Source of the DNA: JBKHYJ01 sp046565505
GTDB lineage: Bacteria > Acidobacteriota > Blastocatellia > UBA7656
Length of the DNA: 64,000 nucleotides
NCBI GenBank assembly: GCA_046565505.1
Contig: JBKHYJ010000043.1
Span: 1 to 64,000, forward strand
Direction: 5' to 3'
Shown here: positions 24,830 to 33,157 of the stretch, one piece after another
Layout of the letters: each line of letters begins with the position of its first letter
How positions within the stretch are numbered: position 1 is the first letter of the stretch
Notes under the pieces: model-generated
Databases searched by the model: none
Seen by the model: only the letters and a program-made list of their open reading frames with translations
What the model was told of the DNA's origin: nothing
Position numbers and translations under genes: made by a program

Positions 24830-27154
24830 ATGAAAGGCCGTTCTATAATCATCGTCACTTTATTATCTATTTCGACCTCGTTATTCGCAGTAAAAGCCGA
24901 CGACAATCCACGCGACGTTTTAACGAGCACGACGACCAAAGAGGTGCGCCAGTGGGAAGTGACAGGCCCCTGGGGCGGCGACGTGCGCGTGCTCGTGGCC
25001 GCGCCGGGCGACTCGGACCGGCTGTACCTCGGCACGAGCGATGGGCAGATATTCCGCTCGACGGATGGCGCGAAGTCTTGGCGGCGGCTCAAGCCAGGGC
25101 TTGAGCGGCGCGGGCTTTCAGTAGACAGCATCGTGATCGACCCGCGCGACACCAGAATCATGTACGCGGGCGTGTGGGCGGTGGCGCGCAACGAGGAGGG
25201 CGGCCTGTTCAAGAGCGAGGACGGCGGCGAGCACTGGAAGCTGTTGGAAGGGACCAAGAAGCTTTCCGTGCGCTCGGTCGCCCTGGCCCCGTCGGACTCG
25301 AACTTCATACTCGTGGGCAGCGCCAACGACGACCCGAAGCTCAATGGGGTGTTCCGCTCGACCGATGGCGGCAAGGGGTGGGAGCGGATCTCGCCCGTCG
25401 GCGATAAAGAGATTCGCAACATCGAATCTATCGCCATCAGCCCGCGCGACACGGGCACGATTTACATAGGGACGTGGCACCTGCCTTGGAAGACCACGGA
25501 CGGCGGCTCGACCTGGAAGCAGACCGGCTACAAGGCAGTGGGGATGATCGACGACTCCGACATATTCGGCATCAACGTCGACCCGGTCAACCCGGACCTC
25601 GTCTACATAAACGCTTGCAGCGGGATATACCGCTCGACCTCCGCGGGCGAGAAGTGGGTGAAGATGCCGGGCATCCCATTCAGCGCGCGCCGCACTTATA
25701 CGCTGCTGCCGCACCCGGCCAACCCGAACGTTATTTTCGCGGGGACGAGCGAAGGGCTGTGGCGCTCGAAAGACGGCGGCAGGCGGTGGATGCTGCTAAC
25801 CTCTAAGAGCGTCATCATTCGCTCGATAGTCGTGACGCCCGACAAGCCCGACCGGGTCTTGATAGCCACCGACGATTTCGGCGTGCGGATTTCGGATAAC
25901 CTGGGGGACGACTTCGCGGACACTAACACCGGGTTCATCCACAGGCACATCCTCGCCATCATGCCGGACGCGACCGAGCGCGGCCGCCTCCTCGCGAGCG
26001 TTTTTCATGACGGCACGGCCGGCAGCGTGTTCGCCTCTTCCGACGCGGGCGAGTCCTGGCAGCCTTCCGGGCGCGGCCTCGGCCCCCGCGACGTGTTCGC
26101 CTTTTACCAGGTGCCCGATAACCCGAGCGTCATTTATGCGGGCACGAACACGGGCATCTTTCGCTCGAATGATCGCGGCGCTAGCTGGTCGTTCGTCGGC
26201 AGAGAGCAGGTGAAGCCGGAAAAGCCATCGAAGAAAACCGCCCGCAAGCCGGGCCGCCGGACCCGCGCCGGCGTCTCGACCCCGGCCCAGTCGCCGAAGC
26301 TTAAGGGCTTCGGCATGTACGAGTCGGTCCCGGCCGCGATGCCAAGCCCGCCGCCCTCAAAACAGAAGTCTAAGGCGGGAGCTAAGAAGCAGGCGCAGAA
26401 GAAACCCGCGCAGAAGAGGCCCGCGAGGAAAGAGAGGCCCGTACCCGAAGCCGCGCCGCAAGCCGGGCCGGCGCTCGTAGAGTTAAGCAAGCAGGTGGAT
26501 GACATCACCGGATTCGTCGATGGCGAGGGCCGCCGCGGGCTGTTGGCCGCGACAATGGATGGACTCTACCGCACGCTGGACGAGACCAAAGGGTGGGAGA
26601 AGGTTTTAATCAGCGGGTACGAGCCGGACGGCCGCGTCTATTCGGTTTCGGCCCACAAAGACACGCCGCGGAGGATATACATAGGCACGAAGCAAGGCCT
26701 CTTTATTTCCGACGACGGCGGCGCGAACTGGCTCCACGTCGACCGCGGGCCTAGCGACATGTCCGTCAAGGCCATAGCCCAGGACCCGCGCGATGGGCAG
26801 ACGGTTTTGCTGGGCACGAATCAATACATCTTCCGCTCGACGAATGCCGGGCGCACATGGGTGCGCAGGGGCGGGGGGCTGCCGTCAGGCGACTTCACTT
26901 CCGTCGTAATCAACCCGTCGAACCCGGATGAAATCATCGTCGCGGAATACTCAAACGGCGGCGTGTACCGCTCGACGGACAAGGGCTACTCCTGGGAGCG
27001 CATCGATTCGGTCGCGGGCGCGGAGCTTCCGACCAACCGGGTGTGGACGCTGATGTTCGACCCGTTCGACCGCGACCGCATCTACGCCGGCAGTTTCTCC
27101 AGCGGCGTGTACGTTTTGACATTCCAACGCGGGGCGGCCAGCAACTCGCAGTAA
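24830..27154 (+). CDS. Exported Asp-box (BNR/VPS10-like) beta-propeller protein with basic Lys/Pro/Ala linker
   Basis: A 774-residue exported protein. The ATG at 24830, with AAGGAG upstream and a signal peptide (about 1-24, LLSISTSLFAVKA), is preferred. About a dozen Asp-box repeats of the form S-x-D-x-G-x-x-W are visible (FRSTDGAKSW, FKSEDGGEHW, FRSTDGGKGW, WKTTDGGSTW, WRSKDGGRRW, FRSNDRGASW, FISDDGGANW, YRSTDKGYSW), enough for one large or two seven-bladed propellers. Between them (about 465-570) is a low-complexity Lys/Ala/Pro linker with two short clusters of KK/KP pairs. Relatives include Ycf48-like and sortilin-type propellers. It is likely a binding or scaffold protein; the ligand is unknown. 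Confidence 0.85.
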   Translation: MKGRSIIIVTLLSISTSLFAVKADDNPRDVLTSTTTKEVRQWEVTGPWGGDVRVLVAAPGDSDRLYLGTSDGQIFRSTDGAKSWRRLKPGLERRGLSVDSIVIDPRDTRIMYAGVWAVARNEEGGLFKSEDGGEHWKLLEGTKKLSVRSVALAPSDSNFILVGSANDDPKLNGVFRSTDGGKGWERISPVGDKEIRNIESIAISPRDTGTIYIGTWHLPWKTTDGGSTWKQTGYKAVGMIDDSDIFGINVDPVNPDLVYINACSGIYRSTSAGEKWVKMPGIPFSARRTYTLLPHPANPNVIFAGTSEGLWRSKDGGRRWMLLTSKSVIIRSIVVTPDKPDRVLIATDDFGVRISDNLGDDFADTNTGFIHRHILAIMPDATERGRLLASVFHDGTAGSVFASSDAGESWQPSGRGLGPRDVFAFYQVPDNPSVIYAGTNTGIFRSNDRGASWSFVGREQVKPEKPSKKTARKPGRRTRAGVSTPAQSPKLKGFGMYESVPAAMPSPPPSKQKSKAGAKKQAQKKPAQKRPARKERPVPEAAPQAGPALVELSKQVDDITGFVDGEGRRGLLAATMDGLYRTLDETKGWEKVLISGYEPDGRVYSVSAHKDTPRRIYIGTKQGLFISDDGGANWLHVDRGPSDMSVKAIAQDPRDGQTVLLGTNQYIFRSTNAGRTWVRRGGGLPSGDFTSVVINPSNPDEIIVAEYSNGGVYRSTDKGYSWERIDSVAGAELPTNRVWTLMFDPFDRDRIYAGSFSSGVYVLTFQRGAASNSQ

Positions 27155-27160
27155 TCAGGC

Positions 27161-27209
27161 GGCGGGGAGGTGACGGGGCCGCGCGTTTCGGCCTCACCTC
27201 CCGCCCGCT
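27161..27209 (+). terminator. GC-rich hairpin after the propeller gene
   Basis: A long imperfect stem (ggcggggaggtgacggggcc with ggcctcacctcccgcc) begins 7 bases after the stop codon. There is no U-run, so it could be a weak terminator or a 3' mRNA-stability structure between the propeller gene and sucC. Confidence 0.45.
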
Positions 27210-27236
27210 ACTCCCCACCGCCCGGGGCCGGTAATT

Positions 27237-28394
27237 ATGAAAATACATGAATTTCAAGGTAAGCAACTTCTAGCTAAGTACGGCGTGACGGTCCCGCGCG
27301 GCGAGGTGGTGGATTCGCCCGACCAGGTGGGCGCGATCGTCGCCCGGCTGGGGCTCCCCGTCGTCGTGAAGGCGCAGATCCACGCGGGCGGCCGGGGCAA
27401 GGGCGGCGGCGTCAAGCTCGCGCGCACGGCCGAGGAGGCCGAGGCGTTGACGCGGCAGATGATCGGCATGAAGCTTGTCACTCACCAGACGGGCCCCGAG
27501 GGCCGCGAGGTCCGCCGCGTGCTGATCGAGGAAGGGCTGAAGATCAAGCAGGAGTTTTACCTGGGCGTAGTCCTCGACCGCGCCATATCGCGGCTGGTAT
27601 TTATGGCGTCGGCCGCGGGTGGCATGGATATCGAAGAGGTCGCGGCGAGCGAGCCTGAAAAGATACTCAAAGAGCCCGTGGACCCCGCCGTCGGGCTGCA
27701 AGCGTTCCAGGCCCGCAAGCTCGCTTTCGGCATAGGGCTCCCGAAGGAGGTCGTCGGCAAGGCGGTGAAGTTTATGACGGCGCTCTACCGCGCCTACGTA
27801 GACCTGGACGCCTCGCTGCTGGAGATCAACCCTTTCCTGCTGACCGAAGACGGCGAGCTGTACGCGCTCGACGCGAAGGTGAACTTCGACGACAACACCA
27901 TGTTCCGGCACAAAGAGTACGCCGGGCTGCGCGACCTCAACGAAGAGGAGCCGCTTGAGATAGAGGCGTCGAAGTTCGATTTGAATTACATCAAGCTCGA
28001 CGGCAACATCGGCTGCATGGTGAACGGGGCGGGCCTGGCGATGGCGACGATGGACATCATCAAGCTCGCGGGCGGCGAGCCCGCGAACTTCCTGGATGTC
28101 GGCGGCGGCGCGTCGCAGGAGCGGGTCGAGAACGCTTTCAGAATCCTGCTCTCTGACAAGAACGTCCGCGCCGTGCTGATTAATATCTTCGGCGGAATCG
28201 TCCGCACGGACATGGTCGCGATGGGCGTAGTCGAGGCGGCGCGCAAGATAGGCGTGAGCGTCCCTGTGGTCGTCCGCCTCGAAGGCACGAACGTGGAGCG
28301 CGGCCGCGACGTGATAGAGCAGTCCGGCCTCAACTTCACCTCCGCGTCGGGGATGAAGGACGCGGCGGAAAAGGTGGTCGCGCTCGCCGGGTGA
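27237..28394 (+). CDS. sucC: Succinyl-CoA synthetase (ADP-forming), beta subunit
   Basis: ATP-grasp protein of 385 residues, full length. It begins MKIHEFQGKQLLAKYGV and carries the nucleotide loop AGGRGKGGGVKLA, the metal-binding SLLEINPFLL and ALDAKVNFDDN, and the C-terminal CoA-ligase part with FLDVGGGAS and NIFGGIVRTDMVA. It pairs with SucD to convert succinyl-CoA to succinate with substrate-level phosphorylation. sucD normally follows directly; here a convergent gene begins instead after a palindromic terminator, so the alpha subunit must be elsewhere. Proximity to korAB suggests they serve the same TCA segment. Confidence 0.96.
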   Translation: MKIHEFQGKQLLAKYGVTVPRGEVVDSPDQVGAIVARLGLPVVVKAQIHAGGRGKGGGVKLARTAEEAEALTRQMIGMKLVTHQTGPEGREVRRVLIEEGLKIKQEFYLGVVLDRAISRLVFMASAAGGMDIEEVAASEPEKILKEPVDPAVGLQAFQARKLAFGIGLPKEVVGKAVKFMTALYRAYVDLDASLLEINPFLLTEDGELYALDAKVNFDDNTMFRHKEYAGLRDLNEEEPLEIEASKFDLNYIKLDGNIGCMVNGAGLAMATMDIIKLAGGEPANFLDVGGGASQERVENAFRILLSDKNVRAVLINIFGGIVRTDMVAMGVVEAARKIGVSVPVVVRLEGTNVERGRDVIEQSGLNFTSASGMKDAAEKVVALAG

Positions 28395-28420
28395 TGGCCG
28401 CGCATGAAATTTGAAGCGGA

Positions 28421-28450
28421 GGAAGGGAGGCCGAATTCGGCCTCCCTTCC
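28421..28450. terminator. Perfect 30-base palindrome, bidirectional terminator candidate
   Basis: The 30 bases read identically on both strands (13-bp stem, AATT loop), centred in the 102 bp between the converging ends of sucC and the exported-protein gene. Neither side has a strong U-run, so termination strength is uncertain, but position and symmetry suit a shared terminator. Confidence 0.65.
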
Positions 28451-28496
28451 TTAGTCGTATCGCCCGGAATCTCCCGGGGTCGGACAGGGACCGTAA

Positions 28497-29966
28497 TCAC
28501 TTCTTCACCGCGCCCACTATCGCCTGGGCCGCCTTCTCCACCAGCGGCGTGACCACGTCCTCGCCGTCGGTCCTGGCTTTAGACTTCGACGTATTCGACA
28601 ACACAGGCTTCGCGTCCCCCGCCATCGATTCCAGCTTGTAGTCCAGCATCAATTCATCCTTCGCCTTTATGGAGCCGGCGATGGCCGCCGTGGTGTAGAT
28701 CGTCGTGCGGGCCGCCGCCTCCCCCGCCCCGCCCCCATAAGGGATCACGGAGCCCGCCGCGCCCGCGACGTTCCCCATGACTTTGCCGAACATGCCGCCG
28801 CCCTTCTTCTGCGTCAGCGCGGAAAACAGTATGTAATCGCACTGGCCCCGCCTGGCCTCTTCGAGGGCCTGCTCGGGGAGCCTGGCGCTCAGAGCAACGA
28901 CTTCAATCGAAGGGCCATTGAGGAAGCCTGCGAAAGTATTGCGCACGGCCTCGGATGCCTGCGCCGTGGGAACCCCATCGCTCATCTGCGCCTTCGGCAT
29001 GACGACGCCTATTCGCACCGCGCCCTCTTTCTTAGGCGCGGCGGCTGATACGGTTCCGGGCACGGAGGCCGGGGCGACTCCCGCGGGCGCTCCCGTCCCG
29101 CCCGCCGCTTTGTTAGTCGCCGCCGAAGCCCTGCCGCTCGCGTCTGCTTCGGCGGCCTCGCGCGCATGAGTCATGGCGGAGCTTGCGTAGAGGTGCTGCG
29201 CGTTTTTGGCCTCCGTATAGCCGGCCGGTATCTCGAACAAGGACGCGTCGAGCGGGGCGGTGGTGAGTTCTACGACTTCGGTCATGACGTTCGTGGTCTC
29301 GCGCCCGCTGTCGTCAAACAGGGTCGTCGTTTGCAGGAGCGGGTAGCCCATCTTTGCCGAGCCGGTCATCCTGGTGCGGTATTCGTCTACGCAGTCGCTC
29401 TTTCCGCGCATCGCCTGAACGTTGCCCGGCGTGTTCCATTCGCAATCCGCGCCGTATTGAAGGTCTACATACCAGCCGTCCATCTCCATTTTCATCTTCG
29501 ACGGGTTGCAAGCGTCGGGGGATGATTCGGAAGACATAGTGACCTTCAGGTGGCGCGCGGTCATCCCGAACATCTGTTTGCGCTCGCCCGTGTCCGTAAC
29601 GTTATAGATGAAAGTAAGGACGCCGCCGCGCCGCGCCTGAGGCTGCCCGGTCGCGGGAGGCTGTGACGCGGCCGCGCCGTCGCCGGGGGCGGCGCTTGCG
29701 CCGTCGAAAGGCGTGATGAGGTACGTGCGGCCTTTATCGTTGATCTGTATGCTCCGGCGGAGGTCGCACTGCATGACGTTCGCCATACTCATCCCGCCGA
29801 AATTTTGCTCTGTGCGCTGGCGCGACTTCTTGATGTAAGTCGTGCCCTCGTAGCTCTGGCCACCTATGGTCGTCTTCGTACGGACTTTGATGTCCGCGGA
29901 AGCCGCGCCCGCCGCGCACAGCAGCGTAACGATTGTCAGCAATGACGTAACCAGCTTGTTCTTCAT
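28497..29966 (-). CDS. Exported two-part protein of unknown function
   Basis: Predicted 489 residues from the ATG at 29966 (GGGAG upstream). A signal peptide spans about 1-24 (LLCAAGAASA). The first part (about 25-250) is a beta-rich domain reading VRTKTTIGGQSYEGTTYIKK, the pattern of proteins that report or bind a modified substrate. A Ser/Ala/Gly-rich linker follows (about 265-320). The second part (about 325-489) contains IEVVALSARLPEQALEEA and YILFSALTQKKGGG, with a Gly/Ala-rich stretch resembling a lipoprotein-transport or membrane-inserting helix. No enzyme motif is evident. I do not recognise a characterised homologue. Confidence 0.75.
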   Translation of the reverse strand: MKNKLVTSLLTIVTLLCAAGAASADIKVRTKTTIGGQSYEGTTYIKKSRQRTEQNFGGMSMANVMQCDLRRSIQINDKGRTYLITPFDGASAAPGDGAAASQPPATGQPQARRGGVLTFIYNVTDTGERKQMFGMTARHLKVTMSSESSPDACNPSKMKMEMDGWYVDLQYGADCEWNTPGNVQAMRGKSDCVDEYRTRMTGSAKMGYPLLQTTTLFDDSGRETTNVMTEVVELTTAPLDASLFEIPAGYTEAKNAQHLYASSAMTHAREAAEADASGRASAATNKAAGGTGAPAGVAPASVPGTVSAAAPKKEGAVRIGVVMPKAQMSDGVPTAQASEAVRNTFAGFLNGPSIEVVALSARLPEQALEEARRGQCDYILFSALTQKKGGGMFGKVMGNVAGAAGSVIPYGGGAGEAAARTTIYTTAAIAGSIKAKDELMLDYKLESMAGDAKPVLSNTSKSKARTDGEDVVTPLVEKAAQAIVGAVKK

Positions 29967-30331
29967 CGTTGTACTCCCGGTTATACTCCTTAGAAAAATT
30001 ATGAAAGAAACTGTACGGCCCCGGCCCATCAATTGTTGAGAATAATTCTCCAGGTGAGCGAAAGAGAGGCGTGTCGAATGGCAATAAAGTATGGATTTCG
30101 CATCGGCTTAAAACTACAAACAGAATTATAGGCCGTCATGAAAGCCTAGTCAAAATCGCAGCCTCATGCCGGCTAAAGCTATTTGGCGTTAATGAATCTG
30201 CCGGGCGGGGCGGGCGCAACGGGGGGGGAAGGCGGATTCGCGGCGCGTCAAACGCGCGCCGGTCAGGCACGCCACTGTTCAAGCATGTTGCATGCCCTCC
30301 GGCGCGATTTAGCTTTCCTTTCCGTTTGCTT
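29967..30331. other. Intergenic region with palindrome gagaataattctc
   Basis: 365 bp between the start of the 489-residue exported protein gene and the end of the TPR gene. It holds the palindrome at 30038-30050 and two small hairpins near the TPR end (cggcgcgt/acgcgcgccg at 30241-30261 and gcatg/catgc just beyond) that may terminate the TPR transcript. The A/T-rich part at 29990-30160 is the likely promoter zone of the exported-protein gene; I could not assign -35 and -10 boxes with confidence. Confidence 0.5.
30038..30050. promoter_or_regulatory. Operator-like palindrome
   Basis: gagaataattctc is a perfect 13-base palindrome about 75 bases upstream of the ATG at 29966. Its A/T-rich core and length resemble operator sites for dimeric repressors (Fur-like or other). 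No regulator gene is adjacent, so the binding protein is unknown. Confidence 0.35.
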
Positions 30332-31981
30332 CTAACGCGCGCTCGCTTGCTTCAAGTAATCCTGCGCCTCTCGCAACTCCGCCAATTGCGCGTCGGCCTG
30401 CTGCCATTGGCGCAAGAGCGTCGAATAGATTTCGGCCGCAGACTTTGCGTCGCCGCCCTGCGCCGCGGCGCGCGCCGCGCCAAGCAGCGAGCGGGCGCGG
30501 TTGGGCTGGCGCATCAGCGCGGTGGCGAATTGCTGCGCGGCTTCCTCGGGTCGATTCGCGCGCAATAAAATCTCGCCGAATAATTCATGCGAAGGCTTGA
30601 TAAGGGTCGGAGGCCCGGACGGCGGCGACATCTCTTCTTCGATCGCGGTCGCGCGCTGCATCATTTGAATGGCTTCGTCGTATTTGGCTTTTGAAGCGGC
30701 CGCCGCCGCGGCGATCTCCAGCTCTCTGATCTCGACGGCCTTCGCCGCGTAAGCCTCGCCCCTATCGGTCATCTGCTTCCGCATCGCTTGTAACTCATTG
30801 ACGCTCTTTTCGGCGTCGGGCGTCCCGGCCTTCGCCGCCGCCATGCCGCGGATGAAAATCGGGAGCGATAGATTCCTGCGGCCCCTGGCGGCCATCTGCG
30901 CGGGAGGCCCGGCGTTGTGCGCGGCGTGCGCGCCCCCTTCGTCGGCGGCTTCGGCCCGGCTGAAAAGTTTCTGCGCCAAATCCCAGCGCTCGGTTTCGAC
31001 TATAAAAGCGGCGGCCATGTCTTCGTTGTACCGCGTCACGCCGGGGTCGCCGGCCGCGCCCGACATGTCCGTCCGCTTCACGGACAACAGATCTTCGGCC
31101 TTGCCGAAGCGGCCCTGCTGCAAGTAAACGTAAAGCAGCCAGTGGAGGCTGTGATAATCGCGCGCGCTAATCGGGAGGCCCTTGCGCTTAACCCACTCAT
31201 TAGAGACGGCCCAGGCCGACTCATTCGACGCGGCGGCCTCGGGCCACATCCCCAGTTGCACGAAGATGTGTGCGGGCATGTGGCGGGCATGGTGCGCCTC
31301 GGGGGCGATCTCCGCGTAGCGGCGCGCGGCGGGCAAGGCCAGGATGGCGTGCTCCGGGTCGTCGAACGAATGAATCACGTAATGCGCGGCGCCGGGGTGA
31401 TTGGGGTTCTTCTGGTAGACATCCAACGCTATCGCGCCGGCTTTCATCTGGCGCGAATACCCCTTGTCACCTGGGCGCACGGTCCCGAGAAGCGACAGCG
31501 AGTAGAAGGAGGCGGCCTCCAAATCGTCGGGGTACTGGCGGTAGATTTTCTCCATCGCCGCGGCGTACGCGCGGTCGCGCGCGAGCTTGTCGCCTTCGCC
31601 ATACAACATGCGCACGGCGTTTATGTAAGCCTGCTCCCTCGCCGTCAGCTTCGATGTGTCTTTGATTTTTGCGACCGTCCTGCGGCCGGCTTCCGTATCC
31701 TGCTCGGCCCAGAGCGGGTGATTATAAGCCATCGCCTCGCCCCAGTACCCCATAGCGAAATCGGGGGCGATCTTTGTTGACTCACGAAACTCGTCCAACG
31801 CCTCTTCAAACCAGAACGAATGAAGGGCGGCGAGTCCGCGCAGGAAATGGGCCTGCGCTTTCTCGGGGCCGGAGGTCGGGAAGTCAACCTTCCCCAGCCT
31901 GGATTGCCGCGCGTGGCCTGCGAGCGCGACCGTCAGAATCACCGCAACTACGAGCGACGACTTTTTAAGAATAAGCGACAT
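30332..31981 (-). CDS. Exported TPR-repeat protein
   Basis: A 549-residue protein with an N-terminal signal or anchor helix (about 5-24, LVVAVILTVALAGHA) and the ATG at 31981 supported by GGAGG. Tetratricopeptide-type helical repeats run through the protein: AQAHFLRGLAALHSFWFEEA, FAMGYWGEAMAYNHPLWAEQ, HHARHMPAHIFVQLGMWPEA and the C-terminal LLGAARAAAQGGDAKSAAEIY. The conserved GYWGEAMAYNHPLW and HARHMPAHIF segments mark a widespread uncharacterised family seen in soil bacteria. It is probably a periplasmic protein-interaction module. Its neighbours give no functional clue. Confidence 0.82.
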   Translation of the reverse strand: MSLILKKSSLVVAVILTVALAGHARQSRLGKVDFPTSGPEKAQAHFLRGLAALHSFWFEEALDEFRESTKIAPDFAMGYWGEAMAYNHPLWAEQDTEAGRRTVAKIKDTSKLTAREQAYINAVRMLYGEGDKLARDRAYAAAMEKIYRQYPDDLEAASFYSLSLLGTVRPGDKGYSRQMKAGAIALDVYQKNPNHPGAAHYVIHSFDDPEHAILALPAARRYAEIAPEAHHARHMPAHIFVQLGMWPEAAASNESAWAVSNEWVKRKGLPISARDYHSLHWLLYVYLQQGRFGKAEDLLSVKRTDMSGAAGDPGVTRYNEDMAAAFIVETERWDLAQKLFSRAEAADEGGAHAAHNAGPPAQMAARGRRNLSLPIFIRGMAAAKAGTPDAEKSVNELQAMRKQMTDRGEAYAAKAVEIRELEIAAAAAASKAKYDEAIQMMQRATAIEEEMSPPSGPPTLIKPSHELFGEILLRANRPEEAAQQFATALMRQPNRARSLLGAARAAAQGGDAKSAAEIYSTLLRQWQQADAQLAELREAQDYLKQASAR

Positions 31982-32126
31982 AAATATGACCTCCGTCCAT
32001 CCTTTTGCCGCAAGATTCTATCCCCCCAGCCCCGCGTATACAAGCCATCGCGCCCGCCCGAGTCGCGCGCGAGCGACATCGCATTTGCGCGATCGACGCG
32101 GAGGCTCGGCACGGCATGAGTTCCAT

Positions 32127-32156
32127 TTCGACATGCGAAAAATGTTGTGTTAGTAT
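32127..32156 (+). promoter_or_regulatory. Candidate promoter of the 291-residue exported protein
   Basis: TTCGAC (32127-32132) and TAGTAT (32151-32156) are separated by 18 bases in an A/T-rich patch, about 46 bases before the ATG at 32202. The match to the sigma70 consensus is moderate. Confidence 0.4.
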
Positions 32157-32201
32157 GAACCGCTCAGGTAGTGCCATCTTAGATTTTTACAGAGGTAAAA
32201 C

Positions 32202-33077
32202 ATGATAGACATTCTTCATCGCTCTACGGCCAAATTATCGATCACGCTGCTGTTAATCGTTTCGTCGATCTCCGCCGTGGCCCCTTCGGCTGCCGCATTC
32301 GAGACGCCGGCAACCAGGGGTAAAGAGGACGCCCGCGACGCGCGCTCGCCCGAGGCCACGGCCGCACCCTCAATCTCTTACGTCCTCTACAAAGAAGCCT
32401 CGACCCGGCGGCCCGAAATGGAGATTCCCGCCGCCCATCCGCAATTCCGAGGCTTTCTGAATCAGGCCGCAAACTTGAGCGCAGCCAACGCGAGTAACGT
32501 CAGCGCAGTCGCGGGGAAGCGGGTATCGACTATGCCCCTCCCGACGGGCGCGCCGGCGGTAAGCACCGCGCCGATGACGCCCGGTGAGAAATTCCATTTC
32601 TGGGCTAAGCGGTTCAAATCGCCAGGCTCTTACGGGGCCGCCATCGCCTCGGGTTTGTGGAATGAGCTGCTCGACAACGACGAAGGCAAGGAGGACACGT
32701 TAGGCAATTACTTCGCCGACGCGGCGACTCGCGCCGCCCGCAGCTACGCCTTCGGCACCACCGCGGGGTTCTTTGAGAAATTCGCCTACGCCTCCCTCTT
32801 CCGCCAGGACCCGCGCTATCACCGCTCGGACAAGAGGGGCGCGGGGGCCAAGGTAAGCTACGCCGTCAGCCGCGTCTTTATAACCCAGGGCGACCGCTGC
32901 GGCTGCGATCAATTCAACATATCCTTCCTGGCCGGCGGGTTGACTGCCGCGGGAATCTCAAACGTATGGGAGCGCGAGGAGCGCCAGACCGTCGGCAAGA
33001 CCTTCCAGCGGTGGGGCACCCATATAGCGATAACTGCCATGACGAACATCTTGAGGGAGTTCATCGGCGGGCAATAA
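32202..33077 (+). CDS. Exported protein of unknown function (291 aa)
   Basis: Starts at the ATG at 32202 with AGAGGT upstream and a signal peptide (about 1-31, VSSISAVAPSAAA). After a disordered Ala/Thr/Pro-rich stretch, the conserved-looking domain lies at about 130-291: FWAKRFKSPGSYGAAIASG, NYFADAATRAARSYAFGTTA, LFRQDPRYHRSDKRGAG and SRVFITQGDRCGCDQFNISF, ending in a helix (AITAMTNILREFIGG). The mix of small residues and amphipathic segments suggests membrane or outer-membrane association. I associate the pattern with an acidobacterial family of unknown role but cannot name it. Confidence 0.75.
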   Translation: MIDILHRSTAKLSITLLLIVSSISAVAPSAAAFETPATRGKEDARDARSPEATAAPSISYVLYKEASTRRPEMEIPAAHPQFRGFLNQAANLSAANASNVSAVAGKRVSTMPLPTGAPAVSTAPMTPGEKFHFWAKRFKSPGSYGAAIASGLWNELLDNDEGKEDTLGNYFADAATRAARSYAFGTTAGFFEKFAYASLFRQDPRYHRSDKRGAGAKVSYAVSRVFITQGDRCGCDQFNISFLAGGLTAAGISNVWEREERQTVGKTFQRWGTHIAITAMTNILREFIGGQ

Positions 33078-33087
33078 TTGAAAAGGA

Positions 33088-33157
33088 AGGGGAAGAGGCC
33101 GCAGGCCGCCGGAAGTTTCGGCCGGGTGTGATGGGGCCGCCTTCCCCTCTCTTTTTT
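33088..33157 (+). terminator. Rho-independent terminator after the 291-aa protein gene
   Basis: Arms aggggaag (33088-33095) and cttcccct (33141-33148) with additional GC pairing inside are followed by TTTTTT at 33152-33157. The U-run overlaps the stop codon of the converging recO gene. Confidence 0.7.
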
